Source of the DNA: Cercospora beticola
Lineage: Eukaryota > Ascomycota > Dothideomycetes > Mycosphaerellales > Mycosphaerellaceae
Assembly: GCF_033473495.1 (NCBI RefSeq)
Contig: NC_088939.1
Location: forward strand, 1,240,001 to 1,304,000
Length of the DNA: 64,000 bases
Reading direction: 5' to 3'
Position numbers and translations under genes: made by a program
Notes under the pieces: generated by a model
What the model was told of the DNA's origin: nothing
Databases searched by the model: none
Seen by the model: only the letters and a program-made list of their open reading frames with translations
In this document: piece after piece, positions 1 to 10,040 of the stretch
Layout: each line of letters opens with the position of its first letter
Position numbering within the stretch: the first letter of the stretch is position 1

Positions 1-424
1 CACTACTGGAGACGATATACCATCAAGTACGAAGGGACACGGCGCGTAAACGCAGAAACAAGCACGAAGACATCGCGGGTAAGAACTTTTCTTGGCATTT
101 GTAGCTAAATACATGCCATTGCGACATTCCCGAAATCGCTCGCAGAAGTGAAAGCATGTTTCGTGTTAAAGAGCACTCTTGAGACTCAAAACTCGACAGC
201 CTTGGCCGAGTATACAATTCGGGTCCTGCAGATACAGCAGCGCAGACCAAGTTCCTCGACAAATCAAATGTAAAACTTTTCAAGACCACCGTACCTGCCA
301 TTGCGTCTGGCGGAAAGCGAACCACAGCTGGAGATGATCGTTGTACTTTGGAAACCTCAGAGAAGGCATCGTCGACTCTTTGCATACTTGAATAGCGCCT
401 CAACAGATCTCGTTTCTCGGCCAG
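1..424. other. No supported gene (window edge, 3' flank)
   Basis: This stretch lies downstream of the minus-strand gene that ends at 425. A minus-strand open frame covers most of it, but its composition is not protein-like and it matches no family I know. It probably holds the 3' untranslated region and terminator of the next gene. Confidence 0.4.
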
Positions 425-1030
425 CTAGAAGAACCAGCCACGAGAGCGACGCGTCTGGAGCTGAGGGCGGCCTTTGTCGCCTGGAACATCACCGTCGGTC
501 GATGTCTGACGAGAAGAGGAAGATGAGCCGCTGCCAGCATCCTTGCCGGAGGAGCTCGAACCAGTTTGCTTGCCTTTGCCCTTATCTGGGCGCCCCCGAC
601 GATCATCGCCACAGCCGCTCGATCCTTCGTCCTCTTCGGGCACTGGCTGGAGCTTCTTCTTGGAACTGCCAGCGCTGACTTTGGCTATGGTATCGCCTTT
701 GCTGAGCCCAGTGCTGTACCCCGGGCCGTATGCACCCTGATCGGTGTAGAAGCTCTTGAGTGCTGGACGACCCGAGCTTGATGGACCGGCGACGGGGGTA
801 CGGTCTTGGTCTTGGACTCCGCTGTTTGTGCTGCGAGATACATCGCCAGACTCGAAAGGTGGTTTGTTGGCTTTTGAAGGACCGTATGGGCCTTGGTCGG
901 TATAGTAGGCACGCAAGGGCGGACGCTCAGCCTGATGCGGGATCTCCGCCAACTCGAGCTCGCGCTTCTTTAGCTCGCGCATGCGCGCCTGAGTGTACGG
1001 GTTGTGACCGCCATACCAGGAGGGGTCCAT
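425..1030 (-). CDS. Low-complexity hypothetical protein with two YTDQG repeats
   Basis: Single-exon frame of 201 aa starting at an ATG at 1030 and ending TAG. I do not recognise a family. The N terminus (MDPSWYGGHNPYTQARMRE) is followed by a charged helix-like stretch (RELKKRELELAEI). A short motif occurs twice, as AYYTDQGPYGPS near residue 41 and SFYTDQGAYGPG near residue 93. The C-terminal half is disordered, very rich in Ser, Gly, Lys and Asp, with poly-Ser runs, and ends in RSRGWFF. There is no signal peptide or membrane segment, so it is probably a soluble cytoplasmic or nuclear protein. The ATG start and the well-formed repeated motif argue that it is real. Function unknown. Confidence 0.6.
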   Translation of the reverse strand: MDPSWYGGHNPYTQARMRELKKRELELAEIPHQAERPPLRAYYTDQGPYGPSKANKPPFESGDVSRSTNSGVQDQDRTPVAGPSSSGRPALKSFYTDQGAYGPGYSTGLSKGDTIAKVSAGSSKKKLQPVPEEDEGSSGCGDDRRGRPDKGKGKQTGSSSSGKDAGSGSSSSSRQTSTDGDVPGDKGRPQLQTRRSRGWFF

Positions 1031-1899
1031 GGCGTAGTCGTGGTCTTGTGTTGTTTTCTTGTGTTGTGCTGTTCTGGTGTTGCGATTTGTGGTCTTGCAG
1101 TTGAGCCCCGATGATGTTACAGTTGTGCCTTTGTGGTTAACCTGCGAGGTTGCTGATCCGAGAGGCTTGCTGTTGGGAAGAGCAAAGAGAAGAAATGATC
1201 AGTTCTTTTATGGTAAGATCGCAGTGTCTGAGTACGGAGTGAATGTTGCGTTTGGGACACGCATGGCTCGTGCACGCATGATCCTGCCTCGAGGTGAATG
1301 AAAATTGTCTTCTGCCATTGCTCACATGATCTTAGCACCAACTTGAGCTATGAACACGCTTGACATGGGAGCTTCAGCTGAATGGCTTGGCTTTTGCGCA
1401 GTTGGAAGCCCGGAATCTTGGACAATCTCCACCTAGGCCTTTTTGGAACGATACTGTTTCGGTCGATGTGGAGCCAAAGGCCAGCCACATGGCTTCCATG
1501 ACATGCCATTGCACGGTGCAGAGCATGCTTGAAGCGACACTCGGCAGCTGGAAGACATGCCAAAGGACCGGAGGCACGAATGATCTGGGCGCAGGTTCCG
1601 GACAGTACTGGGCACCACGTAATGTCGACCGCAGATACCAGCAACGTGACCTTTCGACGAGCGGCAGTGTCAAGCCACGCCATCTCCGTCTCGCGAACGC
1701 GAGCGGAATCCAAGGTATCAGGATGTCAAGCAGATTGCCTGCTGCAGGAACCCGAGACTAGCCCCAGTCCGCTCGCATGGACCTTCAGCGCAGAACCTGC
1801 TTTTCCTGGACCTCCGTTTGCATCTGACATCATGCTCTGGCCCATAAAACGAGCCTGCTCTTCCTCTCACAGCTTCTTTCTCTTCACATCCATACTCTT
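1031..1899. other. Intergenic, no supported gene
   Basis: This is the upstream region of the gene starting at 1030. Short overlapping frames on both strands lack protein-like composition. A pyrimidine-rich stretch at about 1858-1920 with TATA-like sequence resembles a fungal core promoter for something transcribed rightwards. Confidence 0.35.
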
Positions 1900-3540
1900 A
1901 TACTCTATTGCACTTTTCATTATATATGCAGCATCACCAGATTTTATACTCACAGACACAGAAGAAGCAGGCCGACACTATTGTGTCTGTTTCCGGCGAA
2001 CCAAGAAAAGCTTCGCATTGCCAGAACTTGATCGAAAACAAGCGTCCACAAGAGGCTCTCAAGCCTGCTCTGGTGGTCCCGTCGATCCAGATACTCCCTG
2101 CCGATCCTGTATACGCCTAGGATCGCGGAAATCGACATTGGCCTCGTAGAACTCAGCGAGCAAACATGACGGACCAAGACGAAGATCAGCACTCCTCAGA
2201 CGAGAGATCAGTAATATCGAACCAGAGATCGCACAGCTCCGCGAGCAGATCTCACTGCTGGAAGAACAAATTCGTTGTCTATACTCCAGAAAGTGACGAG
2301 TCCCTTCTACCGACAGGCACACACTATTCTACTGCTGCCGTTGAGAACCAGGTCTGCAGGATCGTATTACGGTTCATTACTGCTCTCTTTCGGATCATGG
2401 AAGGAAAGAAAGCAGGCAAAGCAGGATGAGGGACTCGGATGGTCGGAGAAGGTCGATTACGAAAAGAACTGTCCTCTCGGCAACGAGGAAGAGCCGATCC
2501 CAGAGCCGGAGCCCGACAATCTGATATGCATCATATGCGCCAGTCGAGAAGCCATTGCTGAGCAGAATGAAGAATTCCAGTGTTCGGAGTCGCTTTCCGA
2601 TTGTCAACAACCGGATACCGGGCGTCGAACACATGGCAATCTCGTCGCCCTGTTCTACGCCTTGACGGAAGCCGTGGAAGCATGGTGCGCCAAGTTCAAG
2701 CCATCCAGGAAGTCATCAACCCGTGAGTGGATGCTGGAGTTCAATGAGCAACCTTCTTGTTCAGCAAGTCGCCACCGGACATTCCGAACACAACGCTGTC
2801 GTGCCTGATGAGCTGGCGGGACATCATGAACTGCGTTCACCAACTGCGGTATTTCACTGTGATTTGGTAAGCGGTGCCGACAAGGACGATGAAATGCACC
2901 ATCTGTACATCGATCTGGTCCCTACCGGCTCTCACAGCCGTACACCAACGACTAATGAATCGAGTCGCCCAACATACAATGACTCGACCAGAGTGTTCAG
3001 CGGTTGGTCGGTCCCGAGTACGCCGCTCCGGTCTTGCTTTTCGCTCGCAAGGGCTCACTGCAGCTACGTCTCAGAGACCAGGACCCGTGTTACGTCTTCT
3101 GATTGTCGTCCAGCAGCAGGCTTTCATCAACGACGCCCTTGAGCGTGCCTTTCACGTCCAAGGTGGCATCCACATCCACACGACGCCAGCGCACAGAGCC
3201 CAGAATCCTACGAATGCGTCACTGTTGGGCATTCCCCGCGAAGTCTTGGGTGATGGGCCAGACTATCGAGCCTACTTCCTGCCGGCATTCCTGACGACCA
3301 ATACATTTCACTTCTCCAGCCACGCCGACTTCGTGTGGTGGCAAAGCCGGTGCATAAAGCATCTTCGACAACGAAGAACAAGACGGAAAGACGGCCCTCC
3401 GATCACTTTGCTAGCCGTCTCCGCAGAGAACAGAGGGCCGCAGAGCTCACGGAGGCTCATGGGCTCACATATGGTGGCGATCTGGGCGCAGACGATTCTT
3501 CGCGGGCAAACATTCGCTGTTGAGATTTGATCTCCAGGCT
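1900..3540 (+). pseudogene. Frame-broken coding-like region, possibly an F-box/2EXR-type relic
   Basis: Protein-like segments occur on the plus strand but switch frame repeatedly. Examples are EIDIGLVELSEQT near 2130-2165, a coiled-coil-like NIEPEIAQLREQISLLEEQI near 2217-2276, LVGPEYAAPVLLFARK near 3005-3052, and LLGIPREVLGDGPDYRAYFLP then TTNTFHF near 3223-3312. The last resembles the region in fungal F-box/2EXR-like proteins where a family pattern of the type ‘P-x-F-x3-NTF-x-F’ occurs. No GT-AG series that I could find joins these pieces into one ATG-initiated frame. I infer a decayed gene, but a spliced gene that I failed to assemble remains possible. Confidence 0.3.
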
Positions 3541-3957
3541 CACAATCAACCGCATCGGCCGATCGATTCGATTGCACACGCATGCGGCTTCAAATTGTCG
3601 TCTACGAAAGATATCTGGTCTCGATTCTGCGCATCCGGGTACTCCTCTCCCACAACCTGCGAGGTTTTTAACCTGCGCGGCAAGCGTGAACTCGACGCAC
3701 ATGTTTCTTTGGAGATGTGTCGGTGCACTGGGTCACCAAACTCAGCACCTTCGTGTCTTTTCACATCGCCAGCAGAGAAGCTACCGTACGCCACAGTATA
3801 TCATTTCGAATTCAACCTACTATACTCTCCTCCTCAGTCAGTCCATACTTCGACCGGCGCTACATGGGGAGCGTCGCTCTTCCTGTGGAGACGATCACCA
3901 CAATTCAATGTCGAAGCCGCTCGCCTGTCGGCCGTCGATGTAGGCGGCAATACAGAC

Positions 3958-4419
3958 ATGACCGACGGAATGTCTACGCCCAGTTTGGAGGCCCTGTCCA
4001 CGCCCAGTCCGGAGGCCCGATCCTCCACGAGCTACGACCCAAGCTCGGACGGCTCCTCAGACAAGCCATTCTTTTCGGACGACGGAGAGACCTTGGACAT
4101 CGACAGTCCATCGGTATTAAGTGACTCCAGCGACGAGGAAGAAGGCCCGGAAGAAGGCTCGGAATATAGCAGTGGAGATCGTAACAGCCCAGGCGGCGAT
4201 GCGGATGTTAGCGATGGAGAATTCGGGTCTAGTTCAGAGGCCCAATCGTGCGCTACTTACAATCCATCTACATCAAGTAACTCCAGCGACGAAGATCAAG
4301 ACGGAAACAGCGACAGTGGTCATCCAGGCGTGAACTCAACGCGCACCACTCGCACGCGGCTCCGATGTTGGACCATAGCAACAACTTCGTGCTGGTCTGC
4401 CTCTATCATTGTCATGTAA
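3958..4419 (+). CDS. Acidic Ser/Asp/Glu-rich open frame, possible diverged member of the neighbouring tandem family
   Basis: From an ATG at 3958 (MTDGMSTPSLEAL) the frame runs 153 aa to a TAA. It is dominated by Ser, Asp and Glu (for example SDSSDEEEGPEEGSEYSSGD). The start resembles the MSDMTDMKK start of the gene at 5027, and acidic N-terminal halves are typical of the tandem family that follows. The frame is open further upstream, to about 3520. The conserved C-terminal half of the family is not in the same frame; see the fragment at 4430-4878. It could be exon 1 of a spliced gene or a broken copy. No function can be assigned. Confidence 0.35.
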   Translation: MTDGMSTPSLEALSTPSPEARSSTSYDPSSDGSSDKPFFSDDGETLDIDSPSVLSDSSDEEEGPEEGSEYSSGDRNSPGGDADVSDGEFGSSSEAQSCATYNPSTSSNSSDEDQDGNSDSGHPGVNSTRTTRTRLRCWTIATTSCWSASIIVM

Positions 4420-4429
4420 TCTATGAACA

Positions 4430-4878
4430 ATGAATTTCCCGGCTGAGTTCGTCGCCAACGTCCGCCTGGGTGCAGTCCGTGCCGAGCTAGAGCACTTCGG
4501 AGCGCGAATTGCAGTTCACTACCAGAAATTGGTCGTTCCATTGATCAAGTCTTCTTCCACGCTGGAGAAGAGGCCAGTCGTGCTGTGGTCATCAATGGCA
4601 CAGCCCTCGTCCAGACCAATTGTTCCGACATGACGTGCAGGACTCTTTCTCCAAATCTCTACGCTCTGTCAACGCGCGCTCGAGCGCCTCGTCCAGTGCA
4701 CAAGGGAGACAAAGGAACAAGCCCATTCTCATGGCGGACAATGGCTTTGTTCAATTTTCACATCCCGTGCCTGAGGTCCCCGTTCACTCGGACACACGGG
4801 TTGTGGAAAGTGATGGGCGGCTACACTTCACTCGCCGCACCCTGCGCGCTGCTGCAGATATACTCTTCCCCTCCATGA
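4430..4878 (+). pseudogene. Possible C-terminal remnant of a tandem-family copy
   Basis: Two overlapping plus-strand frames look partly coding. One contains VANVRLGAVRAELEHF. The other contains RAVVINGTALVQ followed by CSDMTC. The second resembles the family pattern in the gene at 7342, where VRIVHVNGQ is followed by CDETCP. The frames do not join simply to each other or to the acidic frame at 3958-4419. Assignment as a degenerate fourth copy is inference from short similarity only. Confidence 0.22.
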
Positions 4879-5026
4879 CCATTATACTCTTCTGCATCAT
4901 ACATGAGAGCAGACTTGCAAACACTTGACCACGAAGATACCAGCTTTTCTGCACTCATTCACGCAGGCGGCATCAGTCTCAATCAACCAGAACGACATAA
5001 AAACTGCCACTGCACTAGTCGAAAAC

Positions 5027-5755
5027 ATGAGCGACATGACCGACATGAAGAAGAAAGACGTGGCTGTCGCAACTGGCGAGAGTCAGAACTTCGACCACAG
5101 CAAAGACCTTGACGGCTGGGACGACTGCAGCATCGAGGTTACACCAGCGGAGGAGACTGACTTCGACATGCGCTCTTCTACAGACAGCAAAGAGAGCAAG
5201 AACACCAAGACTTCTTGTGCTCGCTCTGAAGACTGTGACACGGACGCTTCCTCTCTCGACGAATTCGAGGACGCCTTCGAATACGTTAGTCGCATGGATG
5301 TTCCCCCGAACCCTATCAAAACTTTGCAACAAATACACGCAGTACACGTCGCAGGGACACACAATCATATCCTGCCTCCTTATCGCATCAAAGGTGACAC
5401 GGCAGATCTGCTCACTACGACATACCATCCGGATTCTCCAGAAGGCAAGGCTCTGCGAGCGACATACGAAGCTCAATATGAGAAATTTCGGCCAGCGTAC
5501 GAGGCGGAGACCGACCCTCAATACGACCACTGGGAGTACGACCAAGCTGTCGCGGATCTCAAAGACTATCGCCACGGTCTCAAGGTCGTTCACGTGCGTG
5601 GCTTCACCGGAGAAATTCCTACCATCTTCTATGATGTCGTCTGTGACGAGACCTGTCCTCAGTATCAAGACAACCTGGCGAAGCAAATCAGCAGAGCAGC
5701 ACAGAGGCTGAAACAGGATTGGTGGGACGATCTTGATCTGGGAGGACTATTCTGA
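5027..5755 (+). CDS. Unknown family, tandem copy A (242 aa)
   Basis: I chose the ATG at 5027 because the open frame upstream of it has no ATG. No known domain is recognised. The first third is acidic and Ser/Thr-rich (residues about 20-90). The second half is folded-looking and matches the two downstream genes in order: a VHVAGTHNHILPPYRI block corresponds to HVRAM..HxVPPYPI, a basic/aromatic helical block follows, then VVHVRGFTGE and finally CDETCP near residue 208. After the Cys pair comes a short amphipathic C terminus that here ends DLDLGGLF instead of the PGK ending of copies B and C. This is the most divergent of the three. No signal peptide or membrane span is seen. Function unknown. 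Confidence 0.7.
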   Translation: MSDMTDMKKKDVAVATGESQNFDHSKDLDGWDDCSIEVTPAEETDFDMRSSTDSKESKNTKTSCARSEDCDTDASSLDEFEDAFEYVSRMDVPPNPIKTLQQIHAVHVAGTHNHILPPYRIKGDTADLLTTTYHPDSPEGKALRATYEAQYEKFRPAYEAETDPQYDHWEYDQAVADLKDYRHGLKVVHVRGFTGEIPTIFYDVVCDETCPQYQDNLAKQISRAAQRLKQDWWDDLDLGGLF

Positions 5756-7341
5756 TTGATCATTGGAGCAGCTCAGCATCAATGGACACAAGACACCACC
5801 AGGGAAGCCATCGCCCGTGTGCAGGGAATGACACATCTCCGTGCAATCAGCCCATTCGAGAGAAGAGATGGGGGCGATCCCTACGCCTACCAGCCTTCCG
5901 CCGGCGAGAAGCAAAAGCGTAGCAAGAAGGACGTCGGCAAAGGCCGTGAAGCGAAGCGTCGTTGCAACCACAAGTAGTCGCTACTTCGCCGCGCACTGCA
6001 TCAAAGCACGATTTCTCAGCATCGCATCACACAAACAAAGACTTCACCACCACACCTGACTACATGGTACCCCGCGTCCATGAACCTGTCGCACTATCGA
6101 TCGAATACAAGCCTAGGCAAAAAGAGCACGATTGACTTGATTTGGCCTCCCGAGCGTCCGCAGTGCCAAAGGATGCTGCACTGGCCCTGTTTCTTCAGAA
6201 TCTGAGGCATGAGGAAGTAGGACAAGATGGGAGCTGTTCCTTTCCTTACTGCAGATTTGGTATCGGGGTATTCGGGAACGTTCGGAACCTTGGCAAGGAG
6301 AGGAGACACAGAGGAACGAAGAGGCATGTGGCCGCATGTTGGAATTCCTCAACAATCGTGTTGCCTCCTAGGGTCCGCAGAGTTTCGGATGTCTGGGCAA
6401 CATGAAGGCCGCGGTTGGCGCCGCTGCGATCAAAGCGGCTATGTGGGAGTATAGAACAAACAATACCATCAGTTGTTATCGAAATTTAATGTCTCTAGTC
6501 TTCCTGTGTCATATCCTACCGTGTGAGAGCAAATACTACTTACATTGTACGTTAGTGCTTGGTTAAATATATCTCAGCGCTGAAGTTACAGCTCTGGCAG
6601 TTCCTCGATCACTGAAGCATACAATAACACGAAACACAGTTGCTGCTGGCCAGGAATCTTTGAGCATCCCGCATGTAATGACATTGCCCAGATGTTTGTC
6701 GATGCCGGGGAAACTAGTGACAATGTGTAATTGACCATCTCATCACTCACAACATACTTGATCTCGATCTCTTCCATCCGTTTGTGCGATTGTTTGCTAT
6801 TTTGAAACATGCTTTTCTACCTTTCAGCTTTGCTCGTGCGTGGAGACTAAGATCTTGCGCTGCTTGTTCGAAGCCTGAGGTTGAAGACGTCCACAGCCCT
6901 CATGGCCTGCTACTCATGTTCTCTTATATTCGTTCAAATCTACCCTATATGCTTAGCTGAGTGTGCTTTGCTACTCTATGCCGTACCAATTGCAGCGGTC
7001 TGGTCTTCGGCAACATGTTCGAACCCGATACAGAGCGATGCGCTTGTACGTAGGCGATCAAAGCCGTCACTTGCTGCCCATAAGGGGCATGTATACGCTG
7101 CCTTCACTTTCTCGCGAATCACGTTTATCGAGGTGAACGATGGTGAAGAGGCAATCATCCGTCTCTTCACGCTCTATCGGAAGCGTACAGCAATCTTCAG
7201 GACGCTCCCTGGTCTGCTCTTGTTCGACGAACTTCCAGCAGTAACATCAAGTTGTCTCAAGCAGAGCGGCACCCAGCTCCAATCGACCGGACCCATCACG
7301 AAGCTCTTCCACAAGTAGCAATATCAACACCGAAAGCCAAG
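5756..7341. other. Intergenic between tandem copies A and B, no supported gene
   Basis: The sequence contains only short frames without family resemblance. The part near 5756-5980 after copy A encodes short basic runs (for example KQKRSKKDVGK) directly after the stop and could be 3' untranslated or a lost extension. The region just before 7342 has pyrimidine-rich, TATA-like sequence and is the presumed promoter of copy B. Confidence 0.4.
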
Positions 7342-8148
7342 ATGGCTGGCTCACAAAAGAAGGACGTCAACAGCAGCTCTGATGAGCGTGGGTGCCTCCA
7401 GCCGGTCGATCGCTCCATTGCGACTCTTCAATCTGTGAATAAATCCGAATCTGGTGAAGCTATTCTACATGGTTCTATCGATCAAGATATAGAGGCTGGT
7501 TCCTGCAACGAATCCATCGAACCTCCCAACGCGCTTGCACGCCTCATGGCCGATCACTCTGACGCAGAAGAGGATCCCATGATGATGGCACAGATTGGTC
7601 TCGTAGAAGACGACTGGATATTCGCCGATACAGAAGAAGATGCCGTTGAGCCTGACCATTACTCATCGACTACAGCACTCGTCAAGCCTCATGAGGAACT
7701 TGACGAGTTTCAGGAGATCACCGACGACGAGATCAAGTCCAGCAACGATCCAGCAATCGTTCACGACCAGCATGTTCGCGCCATGGCCTACCACGTTGTG
7801 CCGCCATATCCTATCCCAGCAGAATACGCCATTCCACCAAAGCCCGAAGACACCAGTCACGCTGCCCAAGTTCGTCAATACAAGGCGTTTACGGAAGCCT
7901 GCTACCCTGGAAATGACGAACAGCGTGAGCAGGCAATCAAGAGAGCGAACGAGAGTTTTCCACGCTATGGCTCTCCTGCGACATTCGTCCGTATTGTTCA
8001 CGTGAACGGCCAGGCACAGGAAGTCTCAAAGTGGCAAAAGACTAAGTGCGATGAGACTTGTCCAATGAAGAAGAAATCCTTTCTCAAGAAGCTGGCGGGC
8101 GTTCCAGGCAAGTTGTTGAGCAGCATGCCTTATGGCAAGCTGTCTTAG
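7342..8148 (+). CDS. Unknown family, tandem copy B (268 aa)
   Basis: The ATG at 7342 starts MAGSQKKDVNSSSDERG; the frame is open upstream but without an ATG. Three blocks are shared with the copy at 8976. Block 1 is SIEPPxxxARLMADHSD followed by DPMxMxQIGL (about residues 61-92). Block 2 is NDPAxVHDQHVRAM then HxVPPYPIP (about residues 137-160). Block 3 is CYPG, an RExA helix, PRYGSP, an RIVHVNG strand, and a CDETCP Cys pair followed by basic KKKxFLKKL and PGK near the C terminus. The linker between blocks 1 and 2 is acidic. Spacing, order and strand show recent duplication. There is no targeting signal. Function unknown; a small soluble protein is inferred. Confidence 0.8.
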   Translation: MAGSQKKDVNSSSDERGCLQPVDRSIATLQSVNKSESGEAILHGSIDQDIEAGSCNESIEPPNALARLMADHSDAEEDPMMMAQIGLVEDDWIFADTEEDAVEPDHYSSTTALVKPHEELDEFQEITDDEIKSSNDPAIVHDQHVRAMAYHVVPPYPIPAEYAIPPKPEDTSHAAQVRQYKAFTEACYPGNDEQREQAIKRANESFPRYGSPATFVRIVHVNGQAQEVSKWQKTKCDETCPMKKKSFLKKLAGVPGKLLSSMPYGKLS

Positions 8149-8975
8149 AGAAGCTGCTGCCTTGGTCCTTTGTTGAGGAGGAATGATTGCAGTTTCAGAG
8201 GTATATTCATGGCAAATGCATGCCGCTTTGACGTTGGTTGATTGATTGTTTGTATTCTAGCTGCACGATGGATGTCTAAGAGTGTTTGCTGTCTGCTCGA
8301 GCTACGTGGGTAGATGAATATATGTACCCTCCATTCATCATCTTCCAGATTGCCCACTTCTTCGTTCATCACTATATCCATCTTCGAACACATTATACGC
8401 CCACTCGCTCGCTATATTTTCAATACAACCACTCCGGCAAAATATCTTCCAGCGACAACTTTTTGAAGTCAGCGATGATGCCCCTGAAATGAAGCATAAC
8501 GTGCACGCACCTTTCGCCTGCCCGTGGCCGAGCAATCCGATCCGAACACAATGCCCAACACAGCGTCTGCTACACCTCAAGTCGAGCACATCCTCCTTAC
8601 ACAACGCACCACTGCCAACTCACGCAAGTTGACGCCGAATGACAAAGCGAAGGAGAAGACCTTTATGGACCACCTCGTGGAGTCTTGCTCGCTGTGCTCT
8701 GAGAACAAAGGCATTGTTCAAGGTGCGACTCTTCACTCGCGAAAACGTGACATCGCAGTGATTGAACGACTGTGAAGTGTCAGCACAACGTCTTCGTGCT
8801 TCGTGCTCGATACAAGAGCAACCTTCCGAGCGCTGTTCTCGGCCTTCTTCTTACACCATAACTCAAGAACCAGAACCAGAAAAAGAACGGTCGCACTCAG
8901 TCGCAACAGCAAAGCACACGCAGACTCCAGTATTCACATCATCGCCAAATTTCTGCTCTTACCACACAAATCAAT
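8149..8975. other. Intergenic between tandem copies B and C
   Basis: It holds the 3' end of copy B and the promoter of copy C. A short plus-strand frame from an ATG at 8551 to 8775 (74 aa, with a CSLC pair) is not supported by any similarity. The 60 bases before 8976 are A/C-rich, as is common for fungal leaders. Confidence 0.4.
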
Positions 8976-9653
8976 ATGTCGTCGACTTCAACCAAGAACA
9001 ACGTCAGCAGCTCTCCTGAGCAGGGCACTCCCATGGCGGCCAAGCCCAGCCTCAAATCCATCGAGCCACCTACGGGCATCGCCCGCCTGATGGCCGATCA
9101 TTCTGACGACGAAAATGACCCGATGACCATGGGCCAGATCGGTCTGCAAGGCGGCGTTTGGGATAATTTCGACAAGGAGGATGATGATGCTGCGCGTAAC
9201 TCATCTCCAACTCCATCAAAAGCGCTCGATGAACACGAAGACTTCGAGATTATCGGCGACGAGGAGCTCCCGGATGACAACGATCCCGCCTATGTGCATG
9301 ACCAGCACGTTAGGGCAATGATGAACCATCGAGTTCCCCCATACCCGATCCCATCACAGTATGCAACACCGGCCGGAGACCGCGAGGATCAAATTGCTCG
9401 CTACCACATATTCCTTGAAGAGTGCTATCCAGGTAGCAGATTGACGCGCGAAAACGCCATGGACAGAGCGTTGAATAGTGCTCCTCGCCACGGAAGCCCG
9501 AATCGCTACCTCAGAATCATCCATATCAAGGGTGAGACGCTAGAGGTTCACAAAGACGACTGGGTCCCATGCGACCGTACTTGCCCAGCGCGCAAGAAAA
9601 AATTCCTGGAGAAGTTGAAGGCCGCACCAGGGAAGATTTTGGGCATGCGCTGA
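8976..9653 (+). CDS. Unknown family, tandem copy C (225 aa)
   Basis: The ATG at 8976 starts MSSTSTKNNVSSSPEQG. It is the shortest copy and very similar to the gene at 7342. It has the SIEPPTGIARLMADHSD block near residue 29, an acidic linker with ALDEHEDFEIIGDEEL, the NDPAYVHDQHVRAM and HRVPPYPIP block, an ECYPG block, PRHGSPN, RIIHIKGE, and CDRTCP followed by basic ARKKKFLEKL and APGK. The strict conservation of the last Cys pair and the basic tail in B and C suggests a structural or binding role, while the acidic linker varies in length. No known domain is recognised. No intron is needed. Confidence 0.8.
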   Translation: MSSTSTKNNVSSSPEQGTPMAAKPSLKSIEPPTGIARLMADHSDDENDPMTMGQIGLQGGVWDNFDKEDDDAARNSSPTPSKALDEHEDFEIIGDEELPDDNDPAYVHDQHVRAMMNHRVPPYPIPSQYATPAGDREDQIARYHIFLEECYPGSRLTRENAMDRALNSAPRHGSPNRYLRIIHIKGETLEVHKDDWVPCDRTCPARKKKFLEKLKAAPGKILGMR

Positions 9654-10040
9654 ACGGGCTTTGTTCGTCGTCGTCGAATTTGGCGGGTTTCGAGATGCAG
9701 CATTTCTTTTGTTTGCGGGTTGGTGATGCTGGAAGGATGGTAGAAGATTTTCATCTGTTTGAGTAGGTTTAGCGTTTTGTATTGCTTTCAGGTTCGAGAT
9801 GAATTGAAGATTGCGTACATGCATCCACCGGGTTTTCGTTTTTCCTGAAGCATTCGGCCATCGAATGACATTTTCTGTGAGCATCGATGTTGATTTCCGT
9901 CCTTTTGCGCCATCGAGCCAGCGTCCCGATTACGCTATTGTCAGTTGAGGCGGTCTCACCACACCCTCAGAAAGCGCGACACTATGCCGCACGTATTGAA
10001 CTGCAAAGATGGTATCATATTAGCCATGCCTCTCTATAGT
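9654..10040. other. Convergent intergenic region
   Basis: It lies between the ends of the copy C gene (plus) and the GPCR gene (minus). It is T-rich after 9654 and contains no convincing frame. It presumably holds both terminators. Confidence 0.4.

Noticed and set aside
7017..7040. A TTCGAACCC stretch resembling a tRNA T-loop
   Set aside because: No matching T-stem, anticodon stem or acceptor stem could be found around it.
8551..8775. Plus-strand frame of 74 aa (MPNTASATPQV…) before tandem copy C, with a CSLC pair
   Set aside because: It has no similarity to the family blocks, no repeats of its features elsewhere, and sits in the promoter region of copy C.
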